DNA of 64,000 bases from Streptomyces sp. cg36 (GTDB taxonomy: Bacteria; Actinomycetota; Actinomycetes; Streptomycetales; Streptomycetaceae): NCBI RefSeq assembly GCF_041080675.1, contig NZ_CP163520.1, positions 3,224,001-3,288,000 of the forward strand, written 5' to 3'. Both the position numbers and the translations under genes were made by a program. The notes under the pieces are model-generated. The model did not search any database. It was given only the letters and a program-made list of their open reading frames with translations, and had not been told where the DNA came from. How positions within the stretch are numbered: position 1 is the stretch's first letter; each line of letters starts with the position of its first letter. Below, piece by piece: positions 17,740 to 26,699 of the stretch.

Positions 17740-18768
17740 ATGCACCACACCACTGACAACCGCCCCTCGGCCCTGCTCGCCATGGGCCCCGGGATCGCCG
17801 GACGCCTCCTCGCCGAGCGGCACCGCGCCCGCCTCACCGCCCTCACCCGTACCGATCCGCGGCTCGTGGCCCATGAGCTCCGCGCCCCCGCGCCCCCGGT
17901 GGCGGACGCGCTGGCGCGGGCCGAAGTGCTGCTGACCTGCTGGGGAGCGCCCCCGCTGACCGCCGAGGTGCTGGCCGCGGCGCCCCGGCTGCGGGCCGTG
18001 GTGCACGCCGCCGGGTCAGTCAAGCACCACATCACCGAGGCGTGCTGGGAGCGGGGCATCGCGGTGTCCTCGGCGGCCTCGGCCAACGCCCTGCCGGTCG
18101 CCGAGTACACGCTGGCCGCGATCCTCTTCGCCGGGAAGCGGGTGCTGACCGCCGCCCGGCGGTACGCGGAGCTGCGCGCCCCGCACGACTGGCTGGCCGA
18201 GACGGAGGGCACCGGGAACTACCGCCGCACGGTCGGCCTGGTCGGCGCCTCGCGGATCGGCCGCCGGGTGATCGAGCTGCTGCGGCCCCTCGACTTCCGG
18301 GTGCTGCTGCACGACCCGTACGTGGACCCGGCCGAGGCGGGCCGGCTGGGCGTGGAGGCGGTCGCGCTGGACGAGCTGTGCGCCCGCAGCAGCGTCGTCT
18401 CCGTCCACGCGCCGCAGCTCCCGGCCACGGAGCGGATGATCGGCGCGCGCCAGCTCGCCGCGATGCCCGACGGGGCGACCCTGATCAACACCGCGCGCGG
18501 CTCCCTGGTGGACGAGGAGGCCCTGCTCGGGGAGCTGCTGTCCGGGCGGCTGTACGCCGTACTGGACGTCACCGAACCGGAACTGCCGCCCCGCGAGAGC
18601 CCGTTGTACGACCTGCCGAACGTGCTCCTGACCCCGCACATCGCCGGGTCCCTCGGCAACGAGCTGCACCGGATGGCGGATCTGGCGCTGGACGAGGTGG
18701 AGCGGTTCGCGGCCGGGCGCCCGTTCGCGGACCCGGTCCACCCGGCGGCCCTGGGCCACTCGGCCTGA
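17740..18768 (+). CDS. D-2-hydroxyacid dehydrogenase family protein
   Basis: A 342-aa NAD-dependent D-isomer 2-hydroxyacid dehydrogenase. The coenzyme loop reads TVGLVGASRIGRRVIELLRP; the last domain carries the catalytic Arg in NTARGSLVDEEAL, the Glu in DVTEPELP and the His in LTPHIAGSLGNE. Members reduce 2-keto acids or oxidise 2-hydroxy acids. Position at the end of the transporter operon suggests it handles a sugar-acid product of the imported glycan (inference). ATG 17740 with GAGGAG 13 bases upstream; the spacing is long. A tandem repeat and a terminator follow. Confidence 0.87.
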   Translation: MHHTTDNRPSALLAMGPGIAGRLLAERHRARLTALTRTDPRLVAHELRAPAPPVADALARAEVLLTCWGAPPLTAEVLAAAPRLRAVVHAAGSVKHHITEACWERGIAVSSAASANALPVAEYTLAAILFAGKRVLTAARRYAELRAPHDWLAETEGTGNYRRTVGLVGASRIGRRVIELLRPLDFRVLLHDPYVDPAEAGRLGVEAVALDELCARSSVVSVHAPQLPATERMIGARQLAAMPDGATLINTARGSLVDEEALLGELLSGRLYAVLDVTEPELPPRESPLYDLPNVLLTPHIAGSLGNELHRMADLALDEVERFAAGRPFADPVHPAALGHSA

Positions 18769-18780
18769 GCCGCCCGCCCC

Positions 18781-18855
18781 GGACGAGGAACGGCCGGACG
18801 CGAAACGGCCGGACGCGAAACGGCCGTATGCGGAACGGCCGGACGCGGAACTCCC
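18781..18855. repeat. 15-bp tandem repeat, five units
   Basis: Units of about GGACGCGAAACGGCC run at 18781-18795, 18796-18810, 18811-18825, 18826-18840 and 18841-18855; units 2 and 3 are identical. More degenerate GCCCCGTACGGAA-like copies continue to about 18900. It lies between two convergent genes and would read as a repeated Arg/Asn/Gly or Pro/Phe/Arg pentapeptide, but no credible gene spans it. Confidence 0.8.
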
Positions 18856-18902
18856 CGTACGGAAGGGCCCCGCGCCGGAAAGCCCCGTACGGGAAACGGA
18901 AA

Positions 18903-18938
18903 GGGCCCCTGTCCACCGTCTCCGGTGAACAGGGGCCC
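18903..18938. terminator. Bidirectional terminator between hydroxyacid dehydrogenase and groEL1
   Basis: GGGCCCCTGT (18903-18912) pairs with ACAGGGGCCC (18929-18938), and CACC pairs with GGTG inside the loop. Confidence 0.8.
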
Positions 18939-18990
18939 CTCCTCGTCGTCCTTACGGCGGCGTCCTCACGGACGCCGGCGCGTCACCACG

Positions 18991-20628
<1,638 letters not shown>

Positions 20629-20660
20629 TCAGCCCTCTCGAAAATTCGGGTGATACGAAA

Positions 20661-20727
20661 CTGCGCCCCGGGCCGCCCGGCAGTCAGCAGGGTGGCCAGG
20701 GGCGCAGCTCACGAAGCATTCGCTTCG
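20661..20727 (-). other. Paired hairpins in the groES-groEL1 intercistronic region
   Basis: CGAAGC (20712-20717) pairs with GCTTCG (20722-20727) right after the groES stop. CTGCGCCCC (20661-20669) pairs with GGGGCGCAG (20699-20707) with a 29-nt loop that can fold again. They could act as an attenuator or RNA-processing site that sets the groES:groEL ratio (inference). Confidence 0.55.
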
Positions 20728-20734
20728 AGGTGAA

Positions 20735-21043
20735 TTACTTCTCGATGATCGCGAGCACGTCGCGGGCCGAGAGGACGAGGTACTCCTCGCCGTTGTACTT
20801 CACCTCGGTGCCGCCGTACTTGCTGTACAGCACGACATCGCCGACGGTGACGTCGAGCTCGACGCGCTTTCCGTCCTCGATGCGGCCCGGGCCCACGGCC
20901 AGGACGACGCCCTCCTGGGGCTTCTCCTTGGCGGTGTCCGGAATGACCAGGCCGGAGGCCGTGGTCTGCTCGGCGTCGAGCGGCTGGACCACAATGCGGT
21001 CCTCAAGCGGCTTGATGGCAACCTTGGAGCTGGCGGTCGTCAC
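20735..21043 (-). CDS. groES: 10-kDa co-chaperonin GroES
   Basis: A 102-aa co-chaperonin that caps the GroEL ring. It shows the family start [19 protein letters not shown], the mobile loop [19 protein letters not shown], and the end [15 protein letters not shown]. It starts at GTG 21043 with GGGGAGG eight bases upstream. It is first in the operon with groEL1 and controlled by two upstream CIRCE elements. Confidence 0.98.
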   Translation of the reverse strand: MTTASSKVAIKPLEDRIVVQPLDAEQTTASGLVIPDTAKEKPQEGVVLAVGPGRIEDGKRVELDVTVGDVVLYSKYGGTEVKYNGEEYLVLSARDVLAIIEK

Positions 21044-21142
21044 GATCCGACCTCCCCCTTCGGAGATCTCACGGGGTTAACTGTCTGAGGTGGCGACCAG
21101 GTGGATCCGTCGTCGCGGGTGCCGGACCTGCCCGTCGCTGTG

Positions 21143-21169
21143 TTGGCACTCTCCGGTGGGGAGTGCCAG
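21143..21169. promoter_or_regulatory. CIRCE element 1 (HrcA operator)
   Basis: TTGGCACTC, nine bases, then GAGTGCCAG, matching the CIRCE consensus TTAGCACTC-N9-GAGTGCTAA. It lies at the predicted groES transcription start. Confidence 0.92.
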
Positions 21170-21174
21170 AGCCG

Positions 21175-21204
21175 AGACTAGGACGGCGATTAGCACTCGG
21201 TCAA
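21175..21204 (-). promoter_or_regulatory. groES-groEL1 promoter
   Basis: On the minus strand TTGACC (21204-21199) is followed after 18 bp by TAGTCT (21180-21175). The -35 box is inside the spacer of CIRCE 2 and the start point falls into CIRCE 1, so HrcA binding would block RNA polymerase at both ends. Confidence 0.7.
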
Positions 21205-21216
21205 GCGGAGTGCCAA
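21190..21216. promoter_or_regulatory. CIRCE element 2 (HrcA operator)
   Basis: TTAGCACTC (21190-21198), nine bases, GAGTGCCAA (21208-21216). It is nearly perfect CIRCE, 47 bp from the first copy. Confidence 0.95.
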
Positions 21217-21399
21217 GCCGAAGGCCGTGGCGGCCGGATTTCGCAGGTACGCGCGCCAAGCGCGAGGAACGCGCGGACGCCGGATTCACCCATCCGGTTC
21301 GTCCGCGCCCCTGTGGAGTTCGCGACAGGGGCGGCCGTGGCAGAACCCTCGCCACCCGGGCGAAAAGGTTCATATCCTCGGACCGATGAGGACCATCCG

Positions 21400-22824
21400 A
21401 TGAGGACGACGCCCGCGGACCCGGCGCCGGAGGTCGGCGGCACCCCGCCGTCGGCGCCGCCCGGCCCCGGCCGCGCCCTCGCCTCCGTCCGGCGGCGCAC
21501 CGAGGCGCTGCTGCTCGCGCTGGTCGTGCTGGTCGCGGTCGGCGGGCACGCGTGCGTGTCGGTGGCGCTGACCGGCGGCGTGCCGCGCGCCACCGCCGAG
21601 TTCGCGGTCAGCATGACGCTGATGGCGCTGGCCGCCCATCTGACCGTGCGCCGCTTCGCCCCGTACGCGGACCCGCTGATCCTGCCCGTGGCGATGCTCC
21701 TGTCGGGGCTCGGCCTGGTGCTGCTCTACCGGCTCGACCCGGCGTACGCGAGGGCGTACCACTCGGCGCCGACCGCGTCGGGGCAGCTGGTGTGGACGGT
21801 GATCGGGCTGGCGGGCTGTCTGGCGACGGTGGCGCTGCTGCGCGACCACCGGCGGCTGACCCGCTACATCTACGTGTCGATGGCCGTGGCGCTGGTCCTG
21901 CTGATGGCGCCGTCCTTCTTCGGGGCGGACACCTACGGCGCCAAGCGGTGGATCTACCTCGGCCCGTTCTCGCTCCAGCCCGGCGAGTTCGTGAAGATCA
22001 TGATCACGGTGTTCTTCGCGGGCTATCTGGTCGTCCACCGCGACTCACTGGCCCTGACCGGCCGCAAGGTCCTGGGCGTACGGCTGCCGCCGGGCCGCCA
22101 GATGGCCCCGCTGGTGGCGATCTGGGTGCTGAGCCTGCTGGTGCTGGTCTTCGAACGCGACCTGGGCACCTCGCTGATCTTCTTCGGGCTCTTCGTGGTC
22201 ATGCTGTACGTGGCGACCGAGCGCACCAGCTGGATCGTCTGCGGCGTACTGATGGCGGCGGTCGGGGCGTACGTCGTCGGCTCGACCGAGCCGCACGTCA
22301 AAGGCCGGATCGTGGCCTGGCTGCACCCCTTCGACGTGTTCCTGCCGCCGGAGAAGCGCCCGCCGGGCCTGGTCTCCGACCAGCTGGCGCAGGGCCTGTT
22401 CAGCTTCGGCAGCGGCGGCCTGACCGGCACCGGCCTCGGCAACGGCCACCCCGAGCTGGTCGGCTTCGCGGGCCGCAGCGACTTCATCCTGACCACCGTC
22501 GGGGAGGAGCTGGGGCTGGCCGGGGTGATGGCCGTGCTGCTGCTGTACGGGCTGCTGGTGGAGCGGGGGCTGCGCACGGCCCTGGCGGCCCACGACGCCT
22601 TCGGCAAGCTGCTGGCCACCGGGCTGGCGGCGGCGCTCGCGCTCCAGGTGTTCGTGGTGGTCGGCGGGGTCACCGGGCTGATCCCGCTCACCGGCAAGGC
22701 GCTGCCGTTCCTGGCCAAGGGCGGCTCGTCGCTGGTGGCGAACTGGGTGATGGTCGCGCTGCTGATCCGCGTCAGCGACAGCGCGGGCCGCCGGGCGGCC
22801 CAGCCGTCACCACCGTCCCCGTAG
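21400..22824 (+). CDS. SEDS-family peptidoglycan polymerase (FtsW/RodA-like)
   Basis: A 474-aa polytopic membrane protein of the FtsW/RodA/SpoVE family, which polymerise lipid II with a class B PBP. About 11-12 hydrophobic segments follow a Pro-rich N-terminus. Signature blocks are YGAKRWIYLGPFSLQPGEFVK, the loop VAWLHPFDVFLPPEKRPPG, RSDFILTTVGEELGLAGV, and the final PLTGKALPFLAKGGSSLVANW. ATG 21400 has GAGGA upstream. No class B PBP gene is adjacent and it is not in the dcw or mre cluster, so it is an accessory SEDS protein. It is divergent from groES and convergent with a deacetylase pair. Confidence 0.9.
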   Translation: MRTTPADPAPEVGGTPPSAPPGPGRALASVRRRTEALLLALVVLVAVGGHACVSVALTGGVPRATAEFAVSMTLMALAAHLTVRRFAPYADPLILPVAMLLSGLGLVLLYRLDPAYARAYHSAPTASGQLVWTVIGLAGCLATVALLRDHRRLTRYIYVSMAVALVLLMAPSFFGADTYGAKRWIYLGPFSLQPGEFVKIMITVFFAGYLVVHRDSLALTGRKVLGVRLPPGRQMAPLVAIWVLSLLVLVFERDLGTSLIFFGLFVVMLYVATERTSWIVCGVLMAAVGAYVVGSTEPHVKGRIVAWLHPFDVFLPPEKRPPGLVSDQLAQGLFSFGSGGLTGTGLGNGHPELVGFAGRSDFILTTVGEELGLAGVMAVLLLYGLLVERGLRTALAAHDAFGKLLATGLAAALALQVFVVVGGVTGLIPLTGKALPFLAKGGSSLVANWVMVALLIRVSDSAGRRAAQPSPPSP

Positions 22825-22888
22825 CCACCGCGCCCGCGTGCCGGGCGCCGCCGGGCCGAAGCCGCCGGCAAGGTCCGCGAGGCGCGCC

Positions 22889-23605
22889 CTAGACGTAGTC
22901 CTCCAGCCGCGCCACCGTGAAGCCTTGTTCCTGGATGCGGCGCAGCAGGCGGGCGGTGCGCACGGCCGGGGTGCCCGGGCCCGCGCAGTGGGCGAGGACG
23001 ATGTCCCCGGAGCGCAGCCGGCCGCCCTCGCGGTAGCGCAGCACGTCGCCGCGCGGCGAGGCGGCGGCCCGCCACAGCACCATCGACCGCACCCCGCAGG
23101 AACGCGCCGCCCGTACCGTGTCGGCGTTGTAGGCACCGGCCGGCGGGCGGAAGAGCCGGGGCCGCGCCCCGCGCCCGCAGATCTCCGCGCGCTGCCCGTC
23201 GTACGACAGCTCCCGCAGGTCGGCGGTGCGGCCCGGGCGGGCGAAGGTGGAGACCGGCAGCTCCAGTTCGCTGACCATCCGGCGCAGCGAGGGGTCCTCG
23301 ACGGCGTTGTCGTACGTCAGGAAGACGACCCGGTCCCGCTCCGGGAGCGGCACCCGGTCCACCACGAACGGCAGCGCGGGGCGGCGCGCGGGCGGCCGGG
23401 GGGCCGGGGCCAGCGGTCCGGCCAGGCCCCAGCGGCGGGCGGTGGCCTCCCGGCCGCCGCCGCGGGGGACGACCTTGGACGCGGCCTTGCGGCCGAGCCG
23501 CTCGAACGGTTCGACGGACTGCGCGCAGCCCGCCGTGCCGAGCAGCCCCGCCACGAGCGCACCGGCCGCCAGCAGACCGGCCAGCCGCCGGTGCGCGTGT
23601 CTCAT
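22889..23605 (-). CDS. Degenerate polysaccharide deacetylase-like lipoprotein
   Basis: A 238-aa lipoprotein (lipobox TAGC, Cys27) homologous to the gene upstream but stripped of catalytic motifs. The metal-binding TIDDG block is TYDNA (residues 97-101). About 50 residues holding the NHTLNH histidines are missing. RPPAGAYN replaces RPPYGNYN. It keeps the late LRSGDIVLAH and the shared end VARLEDYV. It is unlikely to deacetylate; it may bind glycan or assist its neighbour. ATG 23605 overlaps the stop of the intact paralogue (ATGA), so both are made together. Confidence 0.82.
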   Translation of the reverse strand: MRHAHRRLAGLLAAGALVAGLLGTAGCAQSVEPFERLGRKAASKVVPRGGGREATARRWGLAGPLAPAPRPPARRPALPFVVDRVPLPERDRVVFLTYDNAVEDPSLRRMVSELELPVSTFARPGRTADLRELSYDGQRAEICGRGARPRLFRPPAGAYNADTVRAARSCGVRSMVLWRAAASPRGDVLRYREGGRLRSGDIVLAHCAGPGTPAVRTARLLRRIQEQGFTVARLEDYV

Positions 23606-24522
23606 ACGTAGTCCTCCAGCCTGGCCACCGCGTACCCCTTGTCGGTGATGACCTTCATGACCTGCCGGATCATGTCGGGCATGGTGCCCTTCCAGTCCTC
23701 GCGGCCCCGGAAGTGGGTGAGGACGATGTCACCGGGGTGCAGGTCGCGGTCCCACTCGCGCCACTCCATGTGATCGGGAAACGCCTCGGCGGCCCACAAG
23801 GGCACGGCCTTGATGCCGCACGACCGGGCGGCGCGCAGGGAGTCCTCGTTGTAGTTGCCGTACGGCGGCCGGAAGAGCCGGGGCCGCTGACCCGCCCACT
23901 TCGCGATCTTGTCCTGCTGGTCGCAGATCTCGTGCTTCTGCTCCGCGTACGAAAGGGCGGGCAGATAGCGGTGGTTGAGGGTGTGGTTGTTGAGGGTGAC
24001 GCCCAGGCCCTGCATCCGCTTGAAGTACGGGTAGTCGGTGCGCACCAGGTAGTCGCTGAGGAACGCGCTGTAGGGGATGCGCAGCTCCTTCATCATCGTG
24101 AGCAGCTCCGGGTCCTTCTCGGCGCCGTCGTCGATGGTGAGGAAGACGATCCGGTCCTTGGTCGGCACGGTGGTGAAGACCGGCGGCAGCGCGTCGCCGC
24201 CGTCCGTCTCGAAGCCGGGCCGGTTGGTGATCCTCGGCTTCACGGCGGGTGGCGCGGGCGGGGCCAGCGGCACCTTGGCCAGCTTCCACTTCTTGGCGGC
24301 GGCGACCCGGGCGGCCTGCGCCCGCTTGAGCTGCGCGGAGTAGCCGGCCAGGGCGCGGGCGGCGCCGTCGCGGTATGCCTGCGGCCCGGCGGCGGCCCTG
24401 CCGCCGTGGTGGCCGGGGGCCGGGTCCTCGGCGGCGCACCCGGAGGCGAGCGCGACGGCGACGAGTCCGGTGAGCCCGGCGAGCAGGGGCCGGAAATTTC
24501 CCTTTTGTCGTACAAGCTGCAT
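23602..24522 (-). CDS. Polysaccharide deacetylase (NodB-type) lipoprotein
   Basis: A 306-aa surface lipoprotein with lipobox ASGC (Cys29), an Ala/Lys-rich linker, and a NodB deacetylase domain. The metal ligands are intact: DDGAE at 131-135 and NHTLNH at 179-184. RPPYGN at 218-223 and PGDIVLTHF follow. Such enzymes remove N- or O-acetyl groups from peptidoglycan or other glycans on the outside of the cell. First gene of a two-gene unit with the degenerate copy; it diverges from the methyltransferase gene. A third paralogue lies at 34676. Substrate not known. Confidence 0.9.
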   Translation of the reverse strand: MQLVRQKGNFRPLLAGLTGLVAVALASGCAAEDPAPGHHGGRAAAGPQAYRDGAARALAGYSAQLKRAQAARVAAAKKWKLAKVPLAPPAPPAVKPRITNRPGFETDGGDALPPVFTTVPTKDRIVFLTIDDGAEKDPELLTMMKELRIPYSAFLSDYLVRTDYPYFKRMQGLGVTLNNHTLNHRYLPALSYAEQKHEICDQQDKIAKWAGQRPRLFRPPYGNYNEDSLRAARSCGIKAVPLWAAEAFPDHMEWREWDRDLHPGDIVLTHFRGREDWKGTMPDMIRQVMKVITDKGYAVARLEDYV

Positions 24523-24605
24523 GCCGCCGCATCCTGTCAGCGAGCGGGCCGATCACCGGGGCGACACCCGCCGCGGAACGCGCGCCGTCCCCCACCTGGC
24601 CCACA

Positions 24606-25865
24606 ATGGGGCAGGTGAACGACCTCGACACCTTCCGCGCCCTGCTCGCCCCCGAAGGCCGGGCCCTGCTGGACTCGCTGCGCGACTACGACCCCGGCCA
24701 GGAGCTGGCCGTCGCGACCCGGCTGCGGCGCGCCCACGCGCCCGGGCTGGTCTCGGCGGCGCTCGCCCAGGCGCGGCTGCGGCAGCGGGCGGTGGCGAAG
24801 TTCGGCGCCGAGGACGCGTACCGGATGTTCTTCACGCCCAACGGGGTCGAGCAGTCCACCCGCGCCTCGGTGGCCGCGTACCGCGCGCGGGTGTTCGCCT
24901 CGCACGGGGTGCGCGGGGTCGCCGACCTGTGCTGCGGCATCGGCGGCGACGCGCTGGCGCTGGCCCGGGCGGGCATCGCCGTCCTCGCGGTGGACCGCGA
25001 CGAGCTCACGGCCGAGGTCGCCCGCGCGAACGCGGCGGCGCTGGGCCTGGCCGAGCTGATCGAGGTGCGGTGCGCGGACGTGACGGACGTGGACACCTCG
25101 GGGTGGGACGCGGTGTTCGTGGACCCGGCGCGGCGGGGCGGGCGCGGCCGGATCTTCGACCCGGAGGCGTACTCGCCGCCGCTGTCGTGGGCGGTCGGCG
25201 CGGCCCTGAAGGCCCCCTTCGCGGCCCTCAAGATCGCCCCCGGCATCCCCCACGAGTCGCTGCCGCCGCAGGCCGAGGCGGAGTGGATCTCGGACGGGGG
25301 CGACGTGAAGGAGGCCGTGCTGTGGTTCGGGGGGCGGGCGGGCGGCGACGAGGCGGGCGCGGGGCGGGCGTCCGCCGAGTACGGCACCCGCCGTGCCGCC
25401 CTCGCCCCCGGGGCGGTGCGGGCCACCCTGCTGCCCGCGCACGCCTCCCTGTGGACGGCCGCGCCCCTGCCCGCGCCGCCGGTCGGCCCGGTCGGCCGGT
25501 ACCTGTACGAGCCGGACGGCGCGGTGATCCGCGCGCACCTGGTCGCCGAGATCGCGGCGGCGAGCGGCGGCCGGCTGATCGACGAGACCATCGCGTACGT
25601 GACCGGCGACGAGCCGTACGCGTCGCCCTTCGCCACCGCGTACGAGATCACCGACGAGCTCCCCTTCAACATGAAGAAGCTGAAGGCGCTGCTGCGCGAG
25701 CGCGAGGTCGGGGTGCTCACCGTGAAGAAGCGCGGCTCCGCGGTCGAACCGGAGGAGCTGCGGCGCAAGATGAAACTTCAGGGCCGCAACGCGGCCACCG
25801 TGTTCCTGACCCGGGTGGCGGGCGCCCCCACGATGCTGGTCGGACGGCCCGTCCCGGCACCGTAA
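24606..25865 (+). CDS. Class I SAM-dependent methyltransferase with THUMP-like domain
   Basis: A 419-aa protein. The helical N-terminal part is followed by a Rossmann methyltransferase core with the SAM motif DLCCGIGGDALALARAG at residues 107-123, the acidic VDRDE end of strand 2 and a VFVDPARRGGRGR motif in place of the usual DPPY. The C-terminal part (PFNMKKLKALLREREVGVLT, KLQGRNAATVFLTRV) matches the THUMP-like domain. RNA methylation is the family expectation; the target base is unknown. ATG 24606 lacks a good ribosome binding site, so a leaderless start or GTG 24616 are options. Confidence 0.85.
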   Translation: MGQVNDLDTFRALLAPEGRALLDSLRDYDPGQELAVATRLRRAHAPGLVSAALAQARLRQRAVAKFGAEDAYRMFFTPNGVEQSTRASVAAYRARVFASHGVRGVADLCCGIGGDALALARAGIAVLAVDRDELTAEVARANAAALGLAELIEVRCADVTDVDTSGWDAVFVDPARRGGRGRIFDPEAYSPPLSWAVGAALKAPFAALKIAPGIPHESLPPQAEAEWISDGGDVKEAVLWFGGRAGGDEAGAGRASAEYGTRRAALAPGAVRATLLPAHASLWTAAPLPAPPVGPVGRYLYEPDGAVIRAHLVAEIAAASGGRLIDETIAYVTGDEPYASPFATAYEITDELPFNMKKLKALLREREVGVLTVKKRGSAVEPEELRRKMKLQGRNAATVFLTRVAGAPTMLVGRPVPAP

Positions 25866-25951
25866 CCATCGTCACATTCCCTCCACTTTGCAACTGCGGC
25901 CATGTCCGAGGGCGTTGTTAGGCTTCGGGAAAACCGAGCGGGGGGCGGGAG

Positions 25952-26353
25952 ATGGGGACGGAGCCGGGCGGCAGCAGACCCGACCTCGGGGTGCCCGAGG
26001 ACGACGGGCTGACGAAGCTCGCCGAGGACCTGGACGAGATGCGGCGCCATCTCGACGGCCAGGTGCGGCGGATGGACGGGATCGTCGACCGGATCGAGGC
26101 GGGCTGGCGCGGCCCGGCCGCCTCGGCCTACCGGGACCTGCACCGGGGCGCGGCCAGGGACGCGGTGCGCATCCGCGAGGTGATCCAGGTCATCGAGGAG
26201 GCCGTCCGGCTCAGCCGGGACGGGTTCAGCGAGCAGGACATGGAGGTGCTGGCGCGGATGCGGGAGATCCAGGACCACATCGACGTGGCGGCCCAGGCCG
26301 ACGCGCTCCAGGCGCCGGAGCCGGGACCGCGCAGCAGCATCAGCGATCTGTGA
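25952..26353 (+). CDS. WXG100-family protein 1
   Basis: A 133-aa largely helical protein with the WXG turn as WRG (IEAGWRGPAASAYRDL, about residues 48-63) between two helices, the hallmark of WXG100/ESX substrates and chaperones. The N-terminus is a flexible Gly/Pro segment and the C-terminus ends PRSSISDL. Strong GGGGGGCGGGAG before ATG 25952. It heads a unit with a second WXG100 gene and a polymorphic toxin, so it probably escorts the toxin through a type VII machine encoded elsewhere (inference). Confidence 0.85.
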   Translation: MGTEPGGSRPDLGVPEDDGLTKLAEDLDEMRRHLDGQVRRMDGIVDRIEAGWRGPAASAYRDLHRGAARDAVRIREVIQVIEEAVRLSRDGFSEQDMEVLARMREIQDHIDVAAQADALQAPEPGPRSSISDL

Positions 26354-26384
26354 CAGCCCGCCGGTCCGCCGGCGGTTCGGGGGA

Positions 26385-26699
26385 ATGGACATACGGATGC
26401 CCGACGACGACCGCATAGCCGTGAGCCTCACCGCCCTGCGTGAGCTCGCCGCCGAGCTGGAGGAGATCCTCAAGCAGCTCAACGAGAAGCTGGGCGCGCT
26501 CTACGACCGTACCGAGAAGGTCGTCCTGACCTGGGACGGCGCCGCCCGGGAGGCGTTCGTGGACGAGCTCGACCGCTGGGACCGCGACATGCGGGACCTC
26601 CAGGCCCGCCAAGCCTGGCTCCACGAGGTGGTCACCACCGGCCACGCCAACTACGCGGCGGCCCACCGGGCGGTGCTGCGCGGCTGGGGGGCGGTCTGA
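26385..26699 (+). CDS. WXG100-family protein 2
   Basis: A 104-aa helical hairpin protein with TWDGAAREAFVDELDRW (WDG at about 50-52) and heptad-like helices on both sides (LAAELEEILKQLNEKLGALY). It starts at ATG 26385 with CGGGGGA; ATG 26397 is an alternative. Its stop overlaps the toxin start (TGATG). It is probably the heterodimer partner of the preceding protein for recruiting the toxin. Confidence 0.88.
   Translation: MDIRMPDDDRIAVSLTALRELAAELEEILKQLNEKLGALYDRTEKVVLTWDGAAREAFVDELDRWDRDMRDLQARQAWLHEVVTTGHANYAAAHRAVLRGWGAV

Larger units (their letters stand above)
21044..21399. promoter_or_regulatory. groES control region and 5' flank of the SEDS gene
   Basis: 356 bp without a gene. The groES half holds both CIRCE elements and the groES promoter; the remainder (21217-21399) leads to the divergent SEDS gene. 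Only its ribosome binding site (GAGGA before 21400) was recognised there; no promoter for that gene was identified with confidence. Confidence 0.7.

Noticed and set aside
18781..18900. CRISPR array
   Set aside because: Repeats are contiguous 15-bp units without spacers, and no cas genes are present.
18781..18916. Coding sequence through the 15-bp tandem repeat
   Set aside because: The plus-strand frame is a shadow of the dehydrogenase gene; the minus-strand frame lacks a ribosome binding site and overlaps the terminator.
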